Source: DASUFZ01 sp035541475 (lineage in GTDB: Bacteria; Myxococcota_A; UBA9160; SMWR01). From it: a stretch of 64,000 nt of DNA. The notes under the pieces are model-generated. The model did not search any database and was not told the origin of the DNA. It was given only the letters and a program-made list of their open reading frames with translations. The position numbers and the translations under genes were made by a program. Below, one piece after another: positions 37,680 through 45,854 of the stretch. The stretch is from assembly GCA_035541475.1 (NCBI GenBank), contig DATKND010000007.1:71893-135892 (forward strand), given 5' to 3'. The stretch's first letter is position 1. The number at the start of each line of letters is the position of its first letter.

Positions 37680-39215
37680 CTACTGGACGCCTCCTGCCGC
37701 CTCGAGCCGCTCCGCCTCGCGCAGCTGCGCCGCGGCCTCGTCGCCGTGTCCGGTCTGCTTGAGCACCGCGGCGAGATTGCGGTGACCCGGCGCGTAGCCC
37801 GGGCTGTTCGCGACGGCCGTGCGCAGCTCCTCGATCGCCTCCTGCGTGCGTCCCTCCTGGAGGAGCACGCCGGCCAGGTTGTTGCGCGCGTCGGGATAGC
37901 CGGGCTGGATGCGAAGCGCCTCGCGCAGGTGCTCGCGCGCTTCGCCGTAGCGCTGCAGCGAGACGAGCTCCATCGCGAGATTGTTGTGCGCGAGGAAGTT
38001 GTCGTGTGTCACGGCGAGCGCGTGCTGGTAGAGCGTGACGTCGTCGCGCCAGACGGCGAGCTGCATGCGCGTCAGCACGGTGCACGCGACGACCGCCGCG
38101 ACGGCGAGCGGCGCGCGCGCGCGGCGTGCGAACGCAGAGGCGCCGAGGAGATCGTATGCGCCGAAGACCGCCGCGAGGAAGAGCCCGACGAGCGGGAGGT
38201 AGGTGTAGCGGTCGGCCATCGCCTGGAGGCCCACCTGCACGACGCCGCTCACGGGCGCCAAGGTCGCCAGGTACCAGAGCCAACCGACGATCCAGACCGG
38301 CTGCGTCCTGCGCACACGCAGCGCGAGAGCGGTCGTCGCGAGCAGCAGCAGCGCGGCGCCCGCGACCTTCCAGAGCGCGATGACGCTCGGGTAGGGATAG
38401 AAGATCGCGAGCCCCTGCGGCCAGAGCGCCTTTCCGATGTAGGCGACACTCGCGAGCAGCGCCTGCGCGACGCGCACGCCGAGCGGCAGCTCCGCCGAGC
38501 TCGACACCGCGCCGGCCTGATGCTGCGTCACGATCGCGAGCGCTCCGACGAGGAGCGACATCACGAGCAGCGGCACCTTCTCGGCGACGAGCTGGGAGGC
38601 GCGCTCGCGCGAGGCGCGCCCGAGCGGCCACACGTCGAGCAGCAGCAGCACCAGCGGGAAGGTCACGACGGTCGCCTTCGAGGCGAGCCCGCAGGCGAAG
38701 GCCAGCGCCACCGCTGCAAAACGCGCGCGGCCGGGGCGCTCGGCGTAGCGCGCGTAGGCGCAGAGGCCGAGCATGAAGAAGAGGCCCGAGAGCGTGTCCT
38801 TGCGCTCGGACACCCACGCCACCGACTCGACGTGCAGCGGGTGGACCGCGAAGAGCAGGGCCACCAGCGCGCTGCGCCAAGGCGCGCCCGTCATGCGGGC
38901 GAGCGCTAGCAGCAGCACGAGGGCGGCGGCGGCGTGCAGGGCGACATTGATCGCGTGGTGCCAGCCGGGCTGGAGCCCCACCAGGGTCACGTCCATCATG
39001 TAGGAGAGCCACGTGAGCGGGTGCCAGTTGCCGCCGATGCGCGCGCCGAGCGCCCACACGACACCGCCGAGAGTCAGCCCCTGCTGCACCACCTCGTTGC
39101 CCGTCACGTGCAGCGGGTCGTCGTAGTGCAGGAATCCGTGCCCGCCGACAGGCCAGTAGGCCAGCGCCGTGACGGCCAGGACGAGCAGTGCGGCGGCGCG
39201 CAGCGAAGTCGTCAG
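37680..39215 (-). CDS. TMTC-like multi-pass protein with C-terminal TPRs
   Basis: About 511 residues: ten or so membrane helices, then three TPR units (about 410-505, with AHNNLAMELVSLQRYGEARE and related). The lumenal loop FLHYDDPLHVTGNEVVQQG with a double Asp, and NWHPLTWLSYMMDV, are typical of the GT-C type O-mannosyltransferase TMTC-like family. A glycosyltransferase role is inferred. No ATG/GTG/TTG start exists near the right place; CTG at 39215 overlaps the nitroreductase stop as CTGA, with GAGGAG eight bases upstream. Confidence 0.78.
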   Translation of the reverse strand: MTTSLRAAALLVLAVTALAYWPVGGHGFLHYDDPLHVTGNEVVQQGLTLGGVVWALGARIGGNWHPLTWLSYMMDVTLVGLQPGWHHAINVALHAAAALVLLLALARMTGAPWRSALVALLFAVHPLHVESVAWVSERKDTLSGLFFMLGLCAYARYAERPGRARFAAVALAFACGLASKATVVTFPLVLLLLDVWPLGRASRERASQLVAEKVPLLVMSLLVGALAIVTQHQAGAVSSSAELPLGVRVAQALLASVAYIGKALWPQGLAIFYPYPSVIALWKVAGAALLLLATTALALRVRRTQPVWIVGWLWYLATLAPVSGVVQVGLQAMADRYTYLPLVGLFLAAVFGAYDLLGASAFARRARAPLAVAAVVACTVLTRMQLAVWRDDVTLYQHALAVTHDNFLAHNNLAMELVSLQRYGEAREHLREALRIQPGYPDARNNLAGVLLQEGRTQEAIEELRTAVANSPGYAPGHRNLAAVLKQTGHGDEAAAQLREAERLEAAGGVQ

Positions 39216-39880
39216 CCCGCGGACTCCTCGGCGGCGCGCTCGGCCTCGGCGTCGAAGCGCTCCCAGAACAGACACGTGTCGACACTGCGGCGCGGCGGAC
39301 GTCCATAGCGGCCGCGCGGCCAGCCGATCGGCAGCATCGCGCAGCTCGGGCGCTCGGGCGGAAGTCCCAGCGCTTCGTCGATCTCGCGGCCGAAGGCCAC
39401 GTGCAAGGTGGTGAGCGAAGCGCCGAGACCGACCGCGCGACACGCGAGCAGCACGTTCTGGATGGCCGGGAAGAGCGCCTGGGTCTGCGGCTCGCCGCGG
39501 CGCATCCAGCCCGCGACGAAGAGCAGCACGGGCGCCTCGTGGAGGTGATCGGCGAGGTAGAGCGCGGCGCGCACGTTGCGCTTCTTCGCGGCGGGAAAGC
39601 CGGGGTCGTCGAGGCGCGCGATCCCCGGCCCCTGGTACTCGAGGAAGGCGCGCCGGTAGCGCTCCGCGACGAAGGCGCGGCGCGCCGCGTCGGTCACCGC
39701 GACGAAGGTCCACGGCTGCCGATTCCCGCCCGACGGCGCGAACGTGCCCGCCTCGCAGACCTTGCGAATCAGCGCAGTCGGCACCGGGTCGGGCGCCAGG
39801 CGTCGGATCGCGCGTGCCGTCCGAATGCCTTCGAGCAGCGGCACGTCTTCGCCGAGGCGCGAGATCTCCGTCTCGTCCAT
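39212..39880 (-). CDS. nitroreductase-family FMN oxidoreductase
   Basis: 222 residues. FMN-binding TARAIRRL, FAPSGGNRQPWTFVAVTD and GLGASLTTL segments of the nitroreductase fold. Physiological substrate unknown. Start ATG 39880 follows GGGAGAGACG; ATG 39901, which overlaps the EVE stop as ATGA, is a real alternative. Coupled at its end to the TMTC-like gene. Confidence 0.85.
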   Translation of the reverse strand: MDETEISRLGEDVPLLEGIRTARAIRRLAPDPVPTALIRKVCEAGTFAPSGGNRQPWTFVAVTDAARRAFVAERYRRAFLEYQGPGIARLDDPGFPAAKKRNVRAALYLADHLHEAPVLLFVAGWMRRGEPQTQALFPAIQNVLLACRAVGLGASLTTLHVAFGREIDEALGLPPERPSCAMLPIGWPRGRYGRPPRRSVDTCLFWERFDAEAERAAEESAG

Positions 39881-39897
39881 CGTCTCTCCCGGCCGCT

Positions 39898-40323
39898 TCA
39901 TGCGGGCAGCCGGGTCCCTCCGAGCGCGAGGATGGCGGCGAAGGCCTTCGCATCGAGCGGCATGACGGAGAGGCGCGCGCGCTTGACCAGCGGGATCGCG
40001 GCGAGCGCGCGCTGCTGCTTGATCTCCGCGAGCGACACGGGGCGCGCAAGCGGCTTCACCAGCGCCAGCTCGACCGCCAGCCACTTCGGGTCGTCGGCCT
40101 TCGGATCGGGGAACGACTCGCGCACGACCTTCGCGACGCCGACCACCGCCTTCTCGTCTCCCGAGTGGTAGAAGAGCGCGAGGTCGCCGCGCGCCATGCC
40201 AGCCAGATGGCTGCGCGCCTCCGGGTTGCGGACGCCGTCCCAGACGGTGCGGCCGTCGCGCACGAGGTCGTCCCACGAATAGCTGCCCGGCTCGGACTTC
40301 ACGAGCCAGTGTCCACGCGACAC
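39898..40323 (-). CDS. EVE domain protein
   Basis: 141 residues, single PUA-like EVE domain: HWLVKSEPGSYSWDDL, WDGVRNPEARSHL, MARGDLALFYHSG and VKRARLSVMPLDAKAF. EVE proteins bind modified bases or nucleotides. GTG start at 40323, one base after the SDR stop. No restriction genes are near, so a role linked to RNA/DNA modification is open. Confidence 0.88.
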   Translation of the reverse strand: MSRGHWLVKSEPGSYSWDDLVRDGRTVWDGVRNPEARSHLAGMARGDLALFYHSGDEKAVVGVAKVVRESFPDPKADDPKWLAVELALVKPLARPVSLAEIKQQRALAAIPLVKRARLSVMPLDAKAFAAILALGGTRLPA

Positions 40324-40324
40324 T

Positions 40325-41533
40325 TCAGTGCATCTCCCTCGGCGTCTGCGTGGCCATCACCTCGCGGGCGGCGAAGCCGACGAGCGCGCGCGGCGCGAGC
40401 CGCATCGCGGCGTTGCCGCGCAGCCAGTTCCACCAGCCCGACACCACCGAAGGTTGGCGACCGAGCGAGCGCAGCGCGACCTCGACCACGTTCTCGGGCT
40501 TCTCGCCCGGGTGCACCAGCTCGCCCGCGACCTCCTGGAACTCGGTCTCGACCGGCCCCGGCTCGACCACGATCACGTCGATCCCCTGCGCGCGCAGCTC
40601 GACGAAGAGCGCCTCGCCGAAGAAGCGGTCGAAGGCCTTCGTGGCGGCGTAGAGGCCGTGGAGCGGCAGCGGCTGCATGCCCGCCACCGAGCCCGTGACG
40701 ATCACCGCGCCGCGGCCGCGCTCGAGCATGCCGGGCAGGAGGAGGTGCGTGAGCACGGCCGGCGCGAGGCAGTTCAGCAGCACCTGCTGCTCGACGCGCT
40801 CGAGCGTCAGCTTGTCGAAGCGGCCCGCGCCGCCGAGCCCCGCGTTGTTGACGAGCACGCCGATCGGGAGATCCGACACCGCCGCGGCGAGCCGGCGCGC
40901 ACCGTCGGGGCGCGAGAGATCTTCCGCGACGACGCGAGTCTTGACGCCGTAGCAGGCCTCGAGATCGCCCGCGAGCGCTTCGAGGCGCTCGCCGCGGCGC
41001 GCGGTCAGCACGCACGAGAGACCTCGACTCGCGAGCGCGCGCGCGAAAGCGTCGCCGATGCCGGCCGACGCGCCGGTCACGAGCGCCCACTCGCCGTAGC
41101 GCTCACGCAGCGACACCGGCTGCGCGCTGAACAGCGGCTCCGCGCGCCAGAGAGCGCGCGCGAGCAGTCCGAACGCGGTGAAGGCGGCGGCCGCGACGAA
41201 GAGCGACGACCAGCCGCCGCGATACAAGAGCGGCCAGATCGCCATGCCGATCGCGACCTGCGCGGCGTAGAGGGCGGCCCACGGATGCATCCACGGCCGC
41301 ATGCGCAGGAAGCCGTATGCGCCGGCCGCATAGATCGCCCAGTGCAGCGGCTCCGTCAGCTTCGCGAGATAGCCGTGGAGCAGGATGCCGAACCAGGCCT
41401 CCTGGTCCTGCGCGACCGGCTTCACGAAGAAGTCCCAGGGCACGTAGATCACGGCCATGAAGAAGCAGAAGACCATCAGCGCGTTCATCCACGCCGGTCG
41501 GCCCCCGAAGACGAGACGCAGCCACTCACCCAT
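40325..41533 (-). CDS. short-chain dehydrogenase fused to an N-terminal membrane domain
   Basis: 402 residues. Residues 1-130 form about four hydrophobic helices (including MNALMVFCFFMAVIYVPWDF and WAALYAAQVAIGMAIWPLLY). From about 145 a classical SDR follows: TGASAGIG, VLVNNAGLGG, catalytic Ser in VTGSVAGMQ and Tyr-x3-Lys in LYAATKAF. It should be a membrane-bound NAD(P)-dependent oxidoreductase, perhaps on lipid or steroid substrates (inference). ATG 41533 with GGAGG six bases upstream. Confidence 0.85.
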   Translation of the reverse strand: MGEWLRLVFGGRPAWMNALMVFCFFMAVIYVPWDFFVKPVAQDQEAWFGILLHGYLAKLTEPLHWAIYAAGAYGFLRMRPWMHPWAALYAAQVAIGMAIWPLLYRGGWSSLFVAAAAFTAFGLLARALWRAEPLFSAQPVSLRERYGEWALVTGASAGIGDAFARALASRGLSCVLTARRGERLEALAGDLEACYGVKTRVVAEDLSRPDGARRLAAAVSDLPIGVLVNNAGLGGAGRFDKLTLERVEQQVLLNCLAPAVLTHLLLPGMLERGRGAVIVTGSVAGMQPLPLHGLYAATKAFDRFFGEALFVELRAQGIDVIVVEPGPVETEFQEVAGELVHPGEKPENVVEVALRSLGRQPSVVSGWWNWLRGNAAMRLAPRALVGFAAREVMATQTPREMH

Positions 41534-41587
41534 GGTCGTCCTCCTCGCGCGCTCGCCCGCCATGGTGCCCTCTTCGCGGGCGCGGCG

Positions 41588-42310
41588 TCACTCCTTCTCC
41601 GCCTCGCCCCGCATCGGCACGAAGCGGACGCCGAAGAGCACCTCGCGCGAGATCCCGGCCGGCGTCTTCCGGAGCCGCACGAGCTGCTGCTCGAAGCGCC
41701 CGACCGGGACCACGAGCCGCCCCCCGACCGCGAGCTGCTCGATCAGCTCGGGCGGCACCTCGAGCGGCGCGGCCGTCACGATGATCGCGTCGTAGGGCGC
41801 GTGCTCGGGCCAGCCGCGCCAGCCATCACCCTGGCGCACCTCGACGTTCGCGTAGCCGAGCCGGGCGAGGTCCTTGCGCGCGCGCGCGGCGAGCGCCGGA
41901 ACGATCTCGATGCTGTAGACCTGCCGGCAGAGCTCCGCGAGCACGGCCGCCTGGTAGCCCGAGCCCGTGCCGACCTCGAGCACGCGCTCGTCGCCCTTCA
42001 ATTCGAGCGCCTCGGTCATCGCCGCGACGACGTAGGGCTGCGAGATCGTCTGACCCTCGCCGATCGGGAGCGGGCGGTCCTCGTAGGCGTGATCGCGCTC
42101 GGACTCCGGCACGAGTTCGTGTCGGGGCACCTCGCGCATCGCCGCGAGCACGCGCGGGTCGCGGACACCGCGCGCCTCGACCTGATCGCGCACCATGCGG
42201 AGCCGCGCCTCGACGGTCGGATCGACGGCGCCGCCGTCCTCGAGGTCCGACGCGCTCACGCGGCACCCGAGCCCGAGCAGCGCCGCCGCCAGCCGCAGGC
42301 CGCGCCGCAC
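41588..42310 (-). CDS. pcm: protein-L-isoaspartate O-methyltransferase with signal-like N-terminus
   Basis: 240 residues. Repairs isoaspartyl residues using SAM: LPIGEGQTISQPYVVAAMTEAL, VLEVGTGSGYQAAVLAEL, DAIIVTAAPLEVPPELIEQL and GGRLVVPVG are the family signatures. The first 22 residues (MRRGLRLAAALLGLGCRVSA) look like a signal peptide or degenerate lipobox, implying export. GTG start; the methyltransferase gene ends four bases upstream. Confidence 0.93.
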   Translation of the reverse strand: MRRGLRLAAALLGLGCRVSASDLEDGGAVDPTVEARLRMVRDQVEARGVRDPRVLAAMREVPRHELVPESERDHAYEDRPLPIGEGQTISQPYVVAAMTEALELKGDERVLEVGTGSGYQAAVLAELCRQVYSIEIVPALAARARKDLARLGYANVEVRQGDGWRGWPEHAPYDAIIVTAAPLEVPPELIEQLAVGGRLVVPVGRFEQQLVRLRKTPAGISREVLFGVRFVPMRGEAEKE

Positions 42311-42314
42311 CGCC

Positions 42315-43025
42315 TCACGCCTCGATCGCCAGCTGCCGCATGCACCACGTGACGGTCAGGCCGCCGTCACCATGTTCGCGCGCGGCCAGCCCCGCCGCGA
42401 GCGCGTCGAGCTCCGACTCGCTCGCCCGCTCGCGGATCTCCGGCCGACCGCGGAACTCCGCGAGGTTCGGCGCGAACATCTCCGCCGCGCTCGCGGCGGG
42501 AAGCGTCAGCTCTCGCAGCTCGGCGTGCGCGCGCGGCGTGGAGCGCGTGGCCGCGTCGAGGCGCGGCCCGATCTCGAGGTCCTGGCCGCGAGCGCGGAGC
42601 ATGTGGCGCACCAGCTCCAGATAGCGCACGAAGACGGGATCCTCGCTGCCGATCCACTCGACCTCGTCGAGGAGCAGGCGCCCGCCCGGACGCAGCTCGC
42701 CGCGCCAGCGCTCGAGCGCGCGCTCGGGCTCCGGCAGATGCGAGAGGAGGAGCCGCGCGTGGATCAGATCGGCCGGGCCGCCGGGGAAGGGCAGGCGCGT
42801 CACGTCGTGGACGGCGAACACGGCGCCCGGCCCGAACTCCGCGGCCGCCAGTCGCACGTACGCCTCCGACGCGTCGAGTCCGACGAGCTCGCGCGGCGCG
42901 CACAGCTCGCGCAGCAGCCGCGTGGTGTAGCCGGGTCCGCAGCCGAGGTCGAGCGCGCGCGCACAGCCGCGCGGTGCGGCGCGCGCGAGGAAGGCGCGCG
43001 AAAGTGGCTCGAAGTTCCGGGCCAC
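42315..43025 (-). CDS. SAM-dependent class I methyltransferase
   Basis: At least 236 residues. SAM motif ALDLGCGPGYTTRLL, VGLDASEAYVRLAA, VHDVTRLPFPGGPADLIHARLLLSHLPEP. Substrate unknown. GTG at 43025 is the only standard start in frame, but the frame remains open upstream and encodes NYSFGDSRRAADRLARVARN, which looks like the true family N-terminus. The codon before that Asn (43074-43076) is ACG, suggesting a non-standard or mutated start. Confidence 0.82.
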   Translation of the reverse strand: MARNFEPLSRAFLARAAPRGCARALDLGCGPGYTTRLLRELCAPRELVGLDASEAYVRLAAAEFGPGAVFAVHDVTRLPFPGGPADLIHARLLLSHLPEPERALERWRGELRPGGRLLLDEVEWIGSEDPVFVRYLELVRHMLRARGQDLEIGPRLDAATRSTPRAHAELRELTLPAASAAEMFAPNLAEFRGRPEIRERASESELDALAAGLAAREHGDGGLTVTWCMRQLAIEA

Positions 43026-43170
43026 ACGCGCGAGCCGGTCCGCCGCGCGGCGCGAGTCTCCGAAGCTGTAGTTCGTCGAGCTAGCGCCCCTTCGTGAGTC
43101 GCCCGAAGTCGATGATGCTGGGGTGCTCGTTCGCGATCCGCAGCAATCACGTCCGACCGCGAGAAGAGGG

Positions 43171-43274
43171 GGAATCGAGAGAGACCCCTTTGCGACGCAC
43201 CCAGCCTACTCCGTCGAGGATGGGGGAATCAACGAGGCCGAGCGCGCCCCTCCGGAATTTCGTCTCTCGATTCC
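43171..43274. repeat. 104-bp element bounded by a 12-bp inverted repeat
   Basis: GGAATCGAGAGA at 43171-43182 and its exact complement TCTCTCGATTCC at 43263-43274 enclose 80 bp. The DNA here is visibly less GC-rich than its surroundings and no gene is visible in 43081-43301. It could be a remnant of a small mobile element or a long-range RNA stem. Confidence 0.5.
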
Positions 43275-43301
43275 TGAGGAGGTAGTACGGACGAGCCGGT
43301 G

Positions 43302-43787
43302 TCAGCGGTTTCGTCGCGTCGCCTCGCGGTGTGCGTCGATCACGTCGGGGGGCGCCTGCACCAGCTCGATCAGCACCCCCTCACCGCTAACGGGGCTCGC
43401 CGCGTCTCCTTTCGGATGGATGAAGCAGATGTCGTGGCCGGCCGCGCCGTTGCGGATCCCGCCCGGCGTGAAGCGAACGCCCCGCGACGAGAGCCAGGAC
43501 ACCGCGGCCGGTAGGTCGTCGACCCACAGTCCGACGTGGTTCAGCGCCGGGTCGTGGACGCGCGGCCGCCTCTCCGGGTCGATCGGCTGCATCAGGTCGA
43601 CCTCCACCCGGAAGGCCCCCGCGCCGGCGGCGGCGATGTCCTCGTCCACGTTCTCGGACTCGCTGCGGAAGCGGCCCTCGACCCGCAGGCCGAGCAGATC
43701 GACCCACAGGCGCCGCAGCGCCGACTTGTCCGGCGCGCCGACGGCGATCTGCTGCACGCCGAGGATCGAGAAGGGTCGGTCCGACAT
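43302..43787 (-). CDS. VOC/glyoxalase-superfamily protein, methylmalonyl-CoA epimerase-like
   Basis: 161 residues with two vicinal-oxygen-chelate beta-alpha-beta repeats: VQQIAVGAPDKSALRRLWVDLLGL, then LNHVGLWVDDLPAAVSWLSSRGV and CFIHPKG with EGVLIELVQAP. Metal ligands His and Glu are at plausible positions. The ELVQ ending recalls methylmalonyl-CoA epimerase, but a dioxygenase or lyase is possible. ATG 43787 chosen; a GTG one codon earlier overlaps the rlmE stop. Confidence 0.78.
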   Translation of the reverse strand: MSDRPFSILGVQQIAVGAPDKSALRRLWVDLLGLRVEGRFRSESENVDEDIAAAGAGAFRVEVDLMQPIDPERRPRVHDPALNHVGLWVDDLPAAVSWLSSRGVRFTPGGIRNGAAGHDICFIHPKGDAASPVSGEGVLIELVQAPPDVIDAHREATRRNR

Positions 43788-43789
43788 CA

Positions 43790-44395
43790 CTACCTGCCTT
43801 TCGTCTGGAAGGTCCGCGCGAGCAGATAGCGCTCGGCGCTGCCCTTGCGGGTCGCCTCCGGGCGAAGCGTCCGCGCCTCGCGGAAGGATTGGCCGAGGCG
43901 ACGCCCGATCGCGTCGGCCTCTGGGCTGTCGAGCAGCTTGCAGAGCAGGTCGCCGCCCGGGCGAAGGAGGGTCGGGAGCGCGGCAACCACCGCCTCGAGC
44001 AGCGACGCCTCGCGCGCCCGGTCGACGTCGCGAAGGCCGGTCAGCTTCGGCGCGGCGTCGCAGAGCAGGACGTCCGCCGGACCGCCTAGCGTGTCGAGAA
44101 TGGCTTGCAGCACGCCGGGTTCACCGAAATCGCCCTGGATCGCGAACACGTTCTCGATTCCGAGCGGATCGATCGCGACGAGGTCCACGCCGACCACGCG
44201 GCCGCTCGCGCCGACCCGCTCCGCTGCGACCTGGAGCCAGCCGCCCGGCCAGGCACCGAGGTCGACGACGCGCGCGCCGGGCGCGAGCAACGAGTGGCGG
44301 TCGTCGATCTCGGCGAGCTTGTATGCGGCGCGCGACCGGTAGCCCTCGCGCTTCGCGCGCTGGTGGAAGGCGTCCTTGCGGCGGTAGCCCGACAA
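43790..44395 (-). CDS. rlmE: 23S rRNA (uridine-2'-O-)-methyltransferase
   Basis: 201 residues, FtsJ fold. Methylates U2552 of 23S rRNA. Catalytic K-D-K-E tetrad visible: Lys in SRAAYKLAEID, Asp in VLLCDAAPKLTG, Lys in LLCKLLDSP and Glu in SAERYLLA. SAM loop DLGAWPGGWLQVA. It follows the rplC gene by 18 bases on the same strand, a pairing of ribosome functions. Confidence 0.93.
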   Translation of the reverse strand: MSGYRRKDAFHQRAKREGYRSRAAYKLAEIDDRHSLLAPGARVVDLGAWPGGWLQVAAERVGASGRVVGVDLVAIDPLGIENVFAIQGDFGEPGVLQAILDTLGGPADVLLCDAAPKLTGLRDVDRAREASLLEAVVAALPTLLRPGGDLLCKLLDSPEADAIGRRLGQSFREARTLRPEATRKGSAERYLLARTFQTKGR

Positions 44396-44413
44396 GCGGG
44401 CGCCGCGCCGGGC

Positions 44414-45058
44414 CTAGGCCCGGACCTTGACGGACGGCCGCACCTGGAGGAGCGCGTCCGGATGACCCGGCACGCCGCCCCGCACGAAGAGCAGACCCTT
44501 CTCGGCGTCGACCCGCACTACCTCGATGTTGAGCCCCGTGACCCGCTCGTTGCCCATGCGCCCGGCCATGCGCAGACCCTTGATCACGTGGCCCGGGAAG
44601 GAGCCGGGACCGATCGAGCCGCCGTGGCGGTAGTTCTCGTGCGCACCGTGCGCCTCGCCCTTGCTCGGGAAGTGATGGCGCTTGACCACACCCGCCGTGC
44701 CGCGGCCCTTCGAGGTGCCGATCACGTCGACGCGCTGGCCCGGCTTGAAGATGTCGCAGCGGATCTCCTGCCCGACCTCGTAGCTCTCGAGCTCCTGCGG
44801 GGTAACGCGGGTCTCGCGCAGATAGCGGGGCGTCGCGACGTTGGCCTTGGCCGCGTGCCCCATCTCGGCCTTCGACGCGACCTTGCGGCGCTTCTCGCCG
44901 TAGCCGAGCTGGAGGGCGTCGTAGCCCTCGCGCGCACTCGTCTTCTTCTGGACCACCCGGTTCGGCGCTGCCTCGAGCACCGTCACCTCGACGCACTCGC
45001 CGCCCTCGCCGTAGAGCTGGGTCATGCCGACCTTGCGGCAGAGGAAGTGGATCGACAC
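44414..45058 (-). CDS. rplC: 50S ribosomal protein L3
   Basis: 214 residues, typical length. Binds 23S rRNA early in assembly. Characteristic segments: RKVGMTQLYGEGGE at the N-terminus, DVIGTSKGRGTAGVVKRHHF, HGGSIGPGSFPGHVIKGLRMAGRMG and NERVTGLNIEVV. GTG start at 45058 with GGGAG eight bases upstream. Normally the third gene of the S10 operon, here it is separate, flanked by rlmE and a DUF gene. Confidence 0.96.
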   Translation of the reverse strand: MSIHFLCRKVGMTQLYGEGGECVEVTVLEAAPNRVVQKKTSAREGYDALQLGYGEKRRKVASKAEMGHAAKANVATPRYLRETRVTPQELESYEVGQEIRCDIFKPGQRVDVIGTSKGRGTAGVVKRHHFPSKGEAHGAHENYRHGGSIGPGSFPGHVIKGLRMAGRMGNERVTGLNIEVVRVDAEKGLLFVRGGVPGHPDALLQVRPSVKVRA

Positions 45059-45112
45059 GGCTGCACTCCCGGAGGTGGGGCCGGCCCGGATGGGGGCCGC
45101 AGAAGGGCGCGC

Positions 45113-45118
45113 ATTGTA
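45113..45118 (-). promoter_or_regulatory. candidate -10 element for rplC-rlmE
   Basis: On the minus strand TACAAT, five of six bases of consensus, is followed by GCGCGCCC about 55 bases before the L3 start. No good -35 is seen at 17 bases. It sits in the 80-bp gap upstream of rplC, so an own promoter for this isolated gene is plausible. Confidence 0.4.
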
Positions 45119-45138
45119 GGAGGGGCCGGCTCGGGCCG

Positions 45139-45771
45139 CTAGCGCAGCGCGGTCTGCCCGCGCTCGCGCAGCAGCAGGCCCGTCGTCGACACGCGGATCT
45201 CGAGCGTCGTCGGGCGGTCGGCTGCGACGAACGTGCCCGAGCCGTAGCTCGCGTCGACGAGCGGTGCGAGGAACTCGTGCTCGCGCCGCAGGGCGAAGGC
45301 GTCGAGCGAGGCGGCGTCGGCGAGCGGGTAGACGCTCCTCGGCGCGCGTCGCTCGTCCTCGATGTCGACGTAGCGGCCGCCGATCCGGTCGAGCGCATAG
45401 TGCGTGTGGAGACCGAGCAGGTTGACCCACGGGTGCCACTTGAGGACGCGCGCGTCGACGTAGAGCTCGTCCCCCGCGATCTCGAAGCTCCGCATCTGCC
45501 CGTCGGGCAACGTCACGCGAGCGACGAATCGTTGGTGCGCCACCGGTCGGATCTCCACCACCGCGGCCACCTCCTCGCGTGTCAGCGCGTGGTAGCCCTG
45601 GATCGACAGCGCGAGCGTGCCACACAAGGCTGCGACGGCGAGGAGCGCCAACGCGAGGAGTCCGCCCGTCGCGGCGAGGAAGGGCCGGCCGCGCGCCGCG
45701 CGTACGCCGACGACGAGGAAGAAGACGCCGGCCACTGCGAAGATCGCAGCCGCGATGCGAGGGTCGAGCAT
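45139..45771 (-). CDS. conserved membrane-anchored hypothetical protein
   Basis: 210 residues. Two N-terminal helices (IAAAIFAVAGVFFLVVGV and LLALALLAVAALCGTLAL) precede a soluble beta-rich domain with LKWHPWVNLLGLHTHYALDRIGGRY. I recall similar proteins labelled multidrug efflux-like in gamma-proteobacteria, a label not supported by this sequence. ATG 45771 with AGGAG eight bases upstream is preferred over a start 37 codons earlier. Function unknown. Confidence 0.72.
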   Translation of the reverse strand: MLDPRIAAAIFAVAGVFFLVVGVRAARGRPFLAATGGLLALALLAVAALCGTLALSIQGYHALTREEVAAVVEIRPVAHQRFVARVTLPDGQMRSFEIAGDELYVDARVLKWHPWVNLLGLHTHYALDRIGGRYVDIEDERRAPRSVYPLADAASLDAFALRREHEFLAPLVDASYGSGTFVAADRPTTLEIRVSTTGLLLRERGQTALR

Positions 45772-45854
45772 TTCTCGAGCTCCTATCGCATTCCGGCCCC
45801 GTCGCGCCGGTAGACTGCCCGTCTCATCGGACTCCCCGGGGAGGAACTCGAGCC

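Noticed and set aside
43094..43285. Small + strand frame in the gap near 43.2 kb
   Set aside because: No ribosome site and no recognisable sequence; it lies across the inverted-repeat element.
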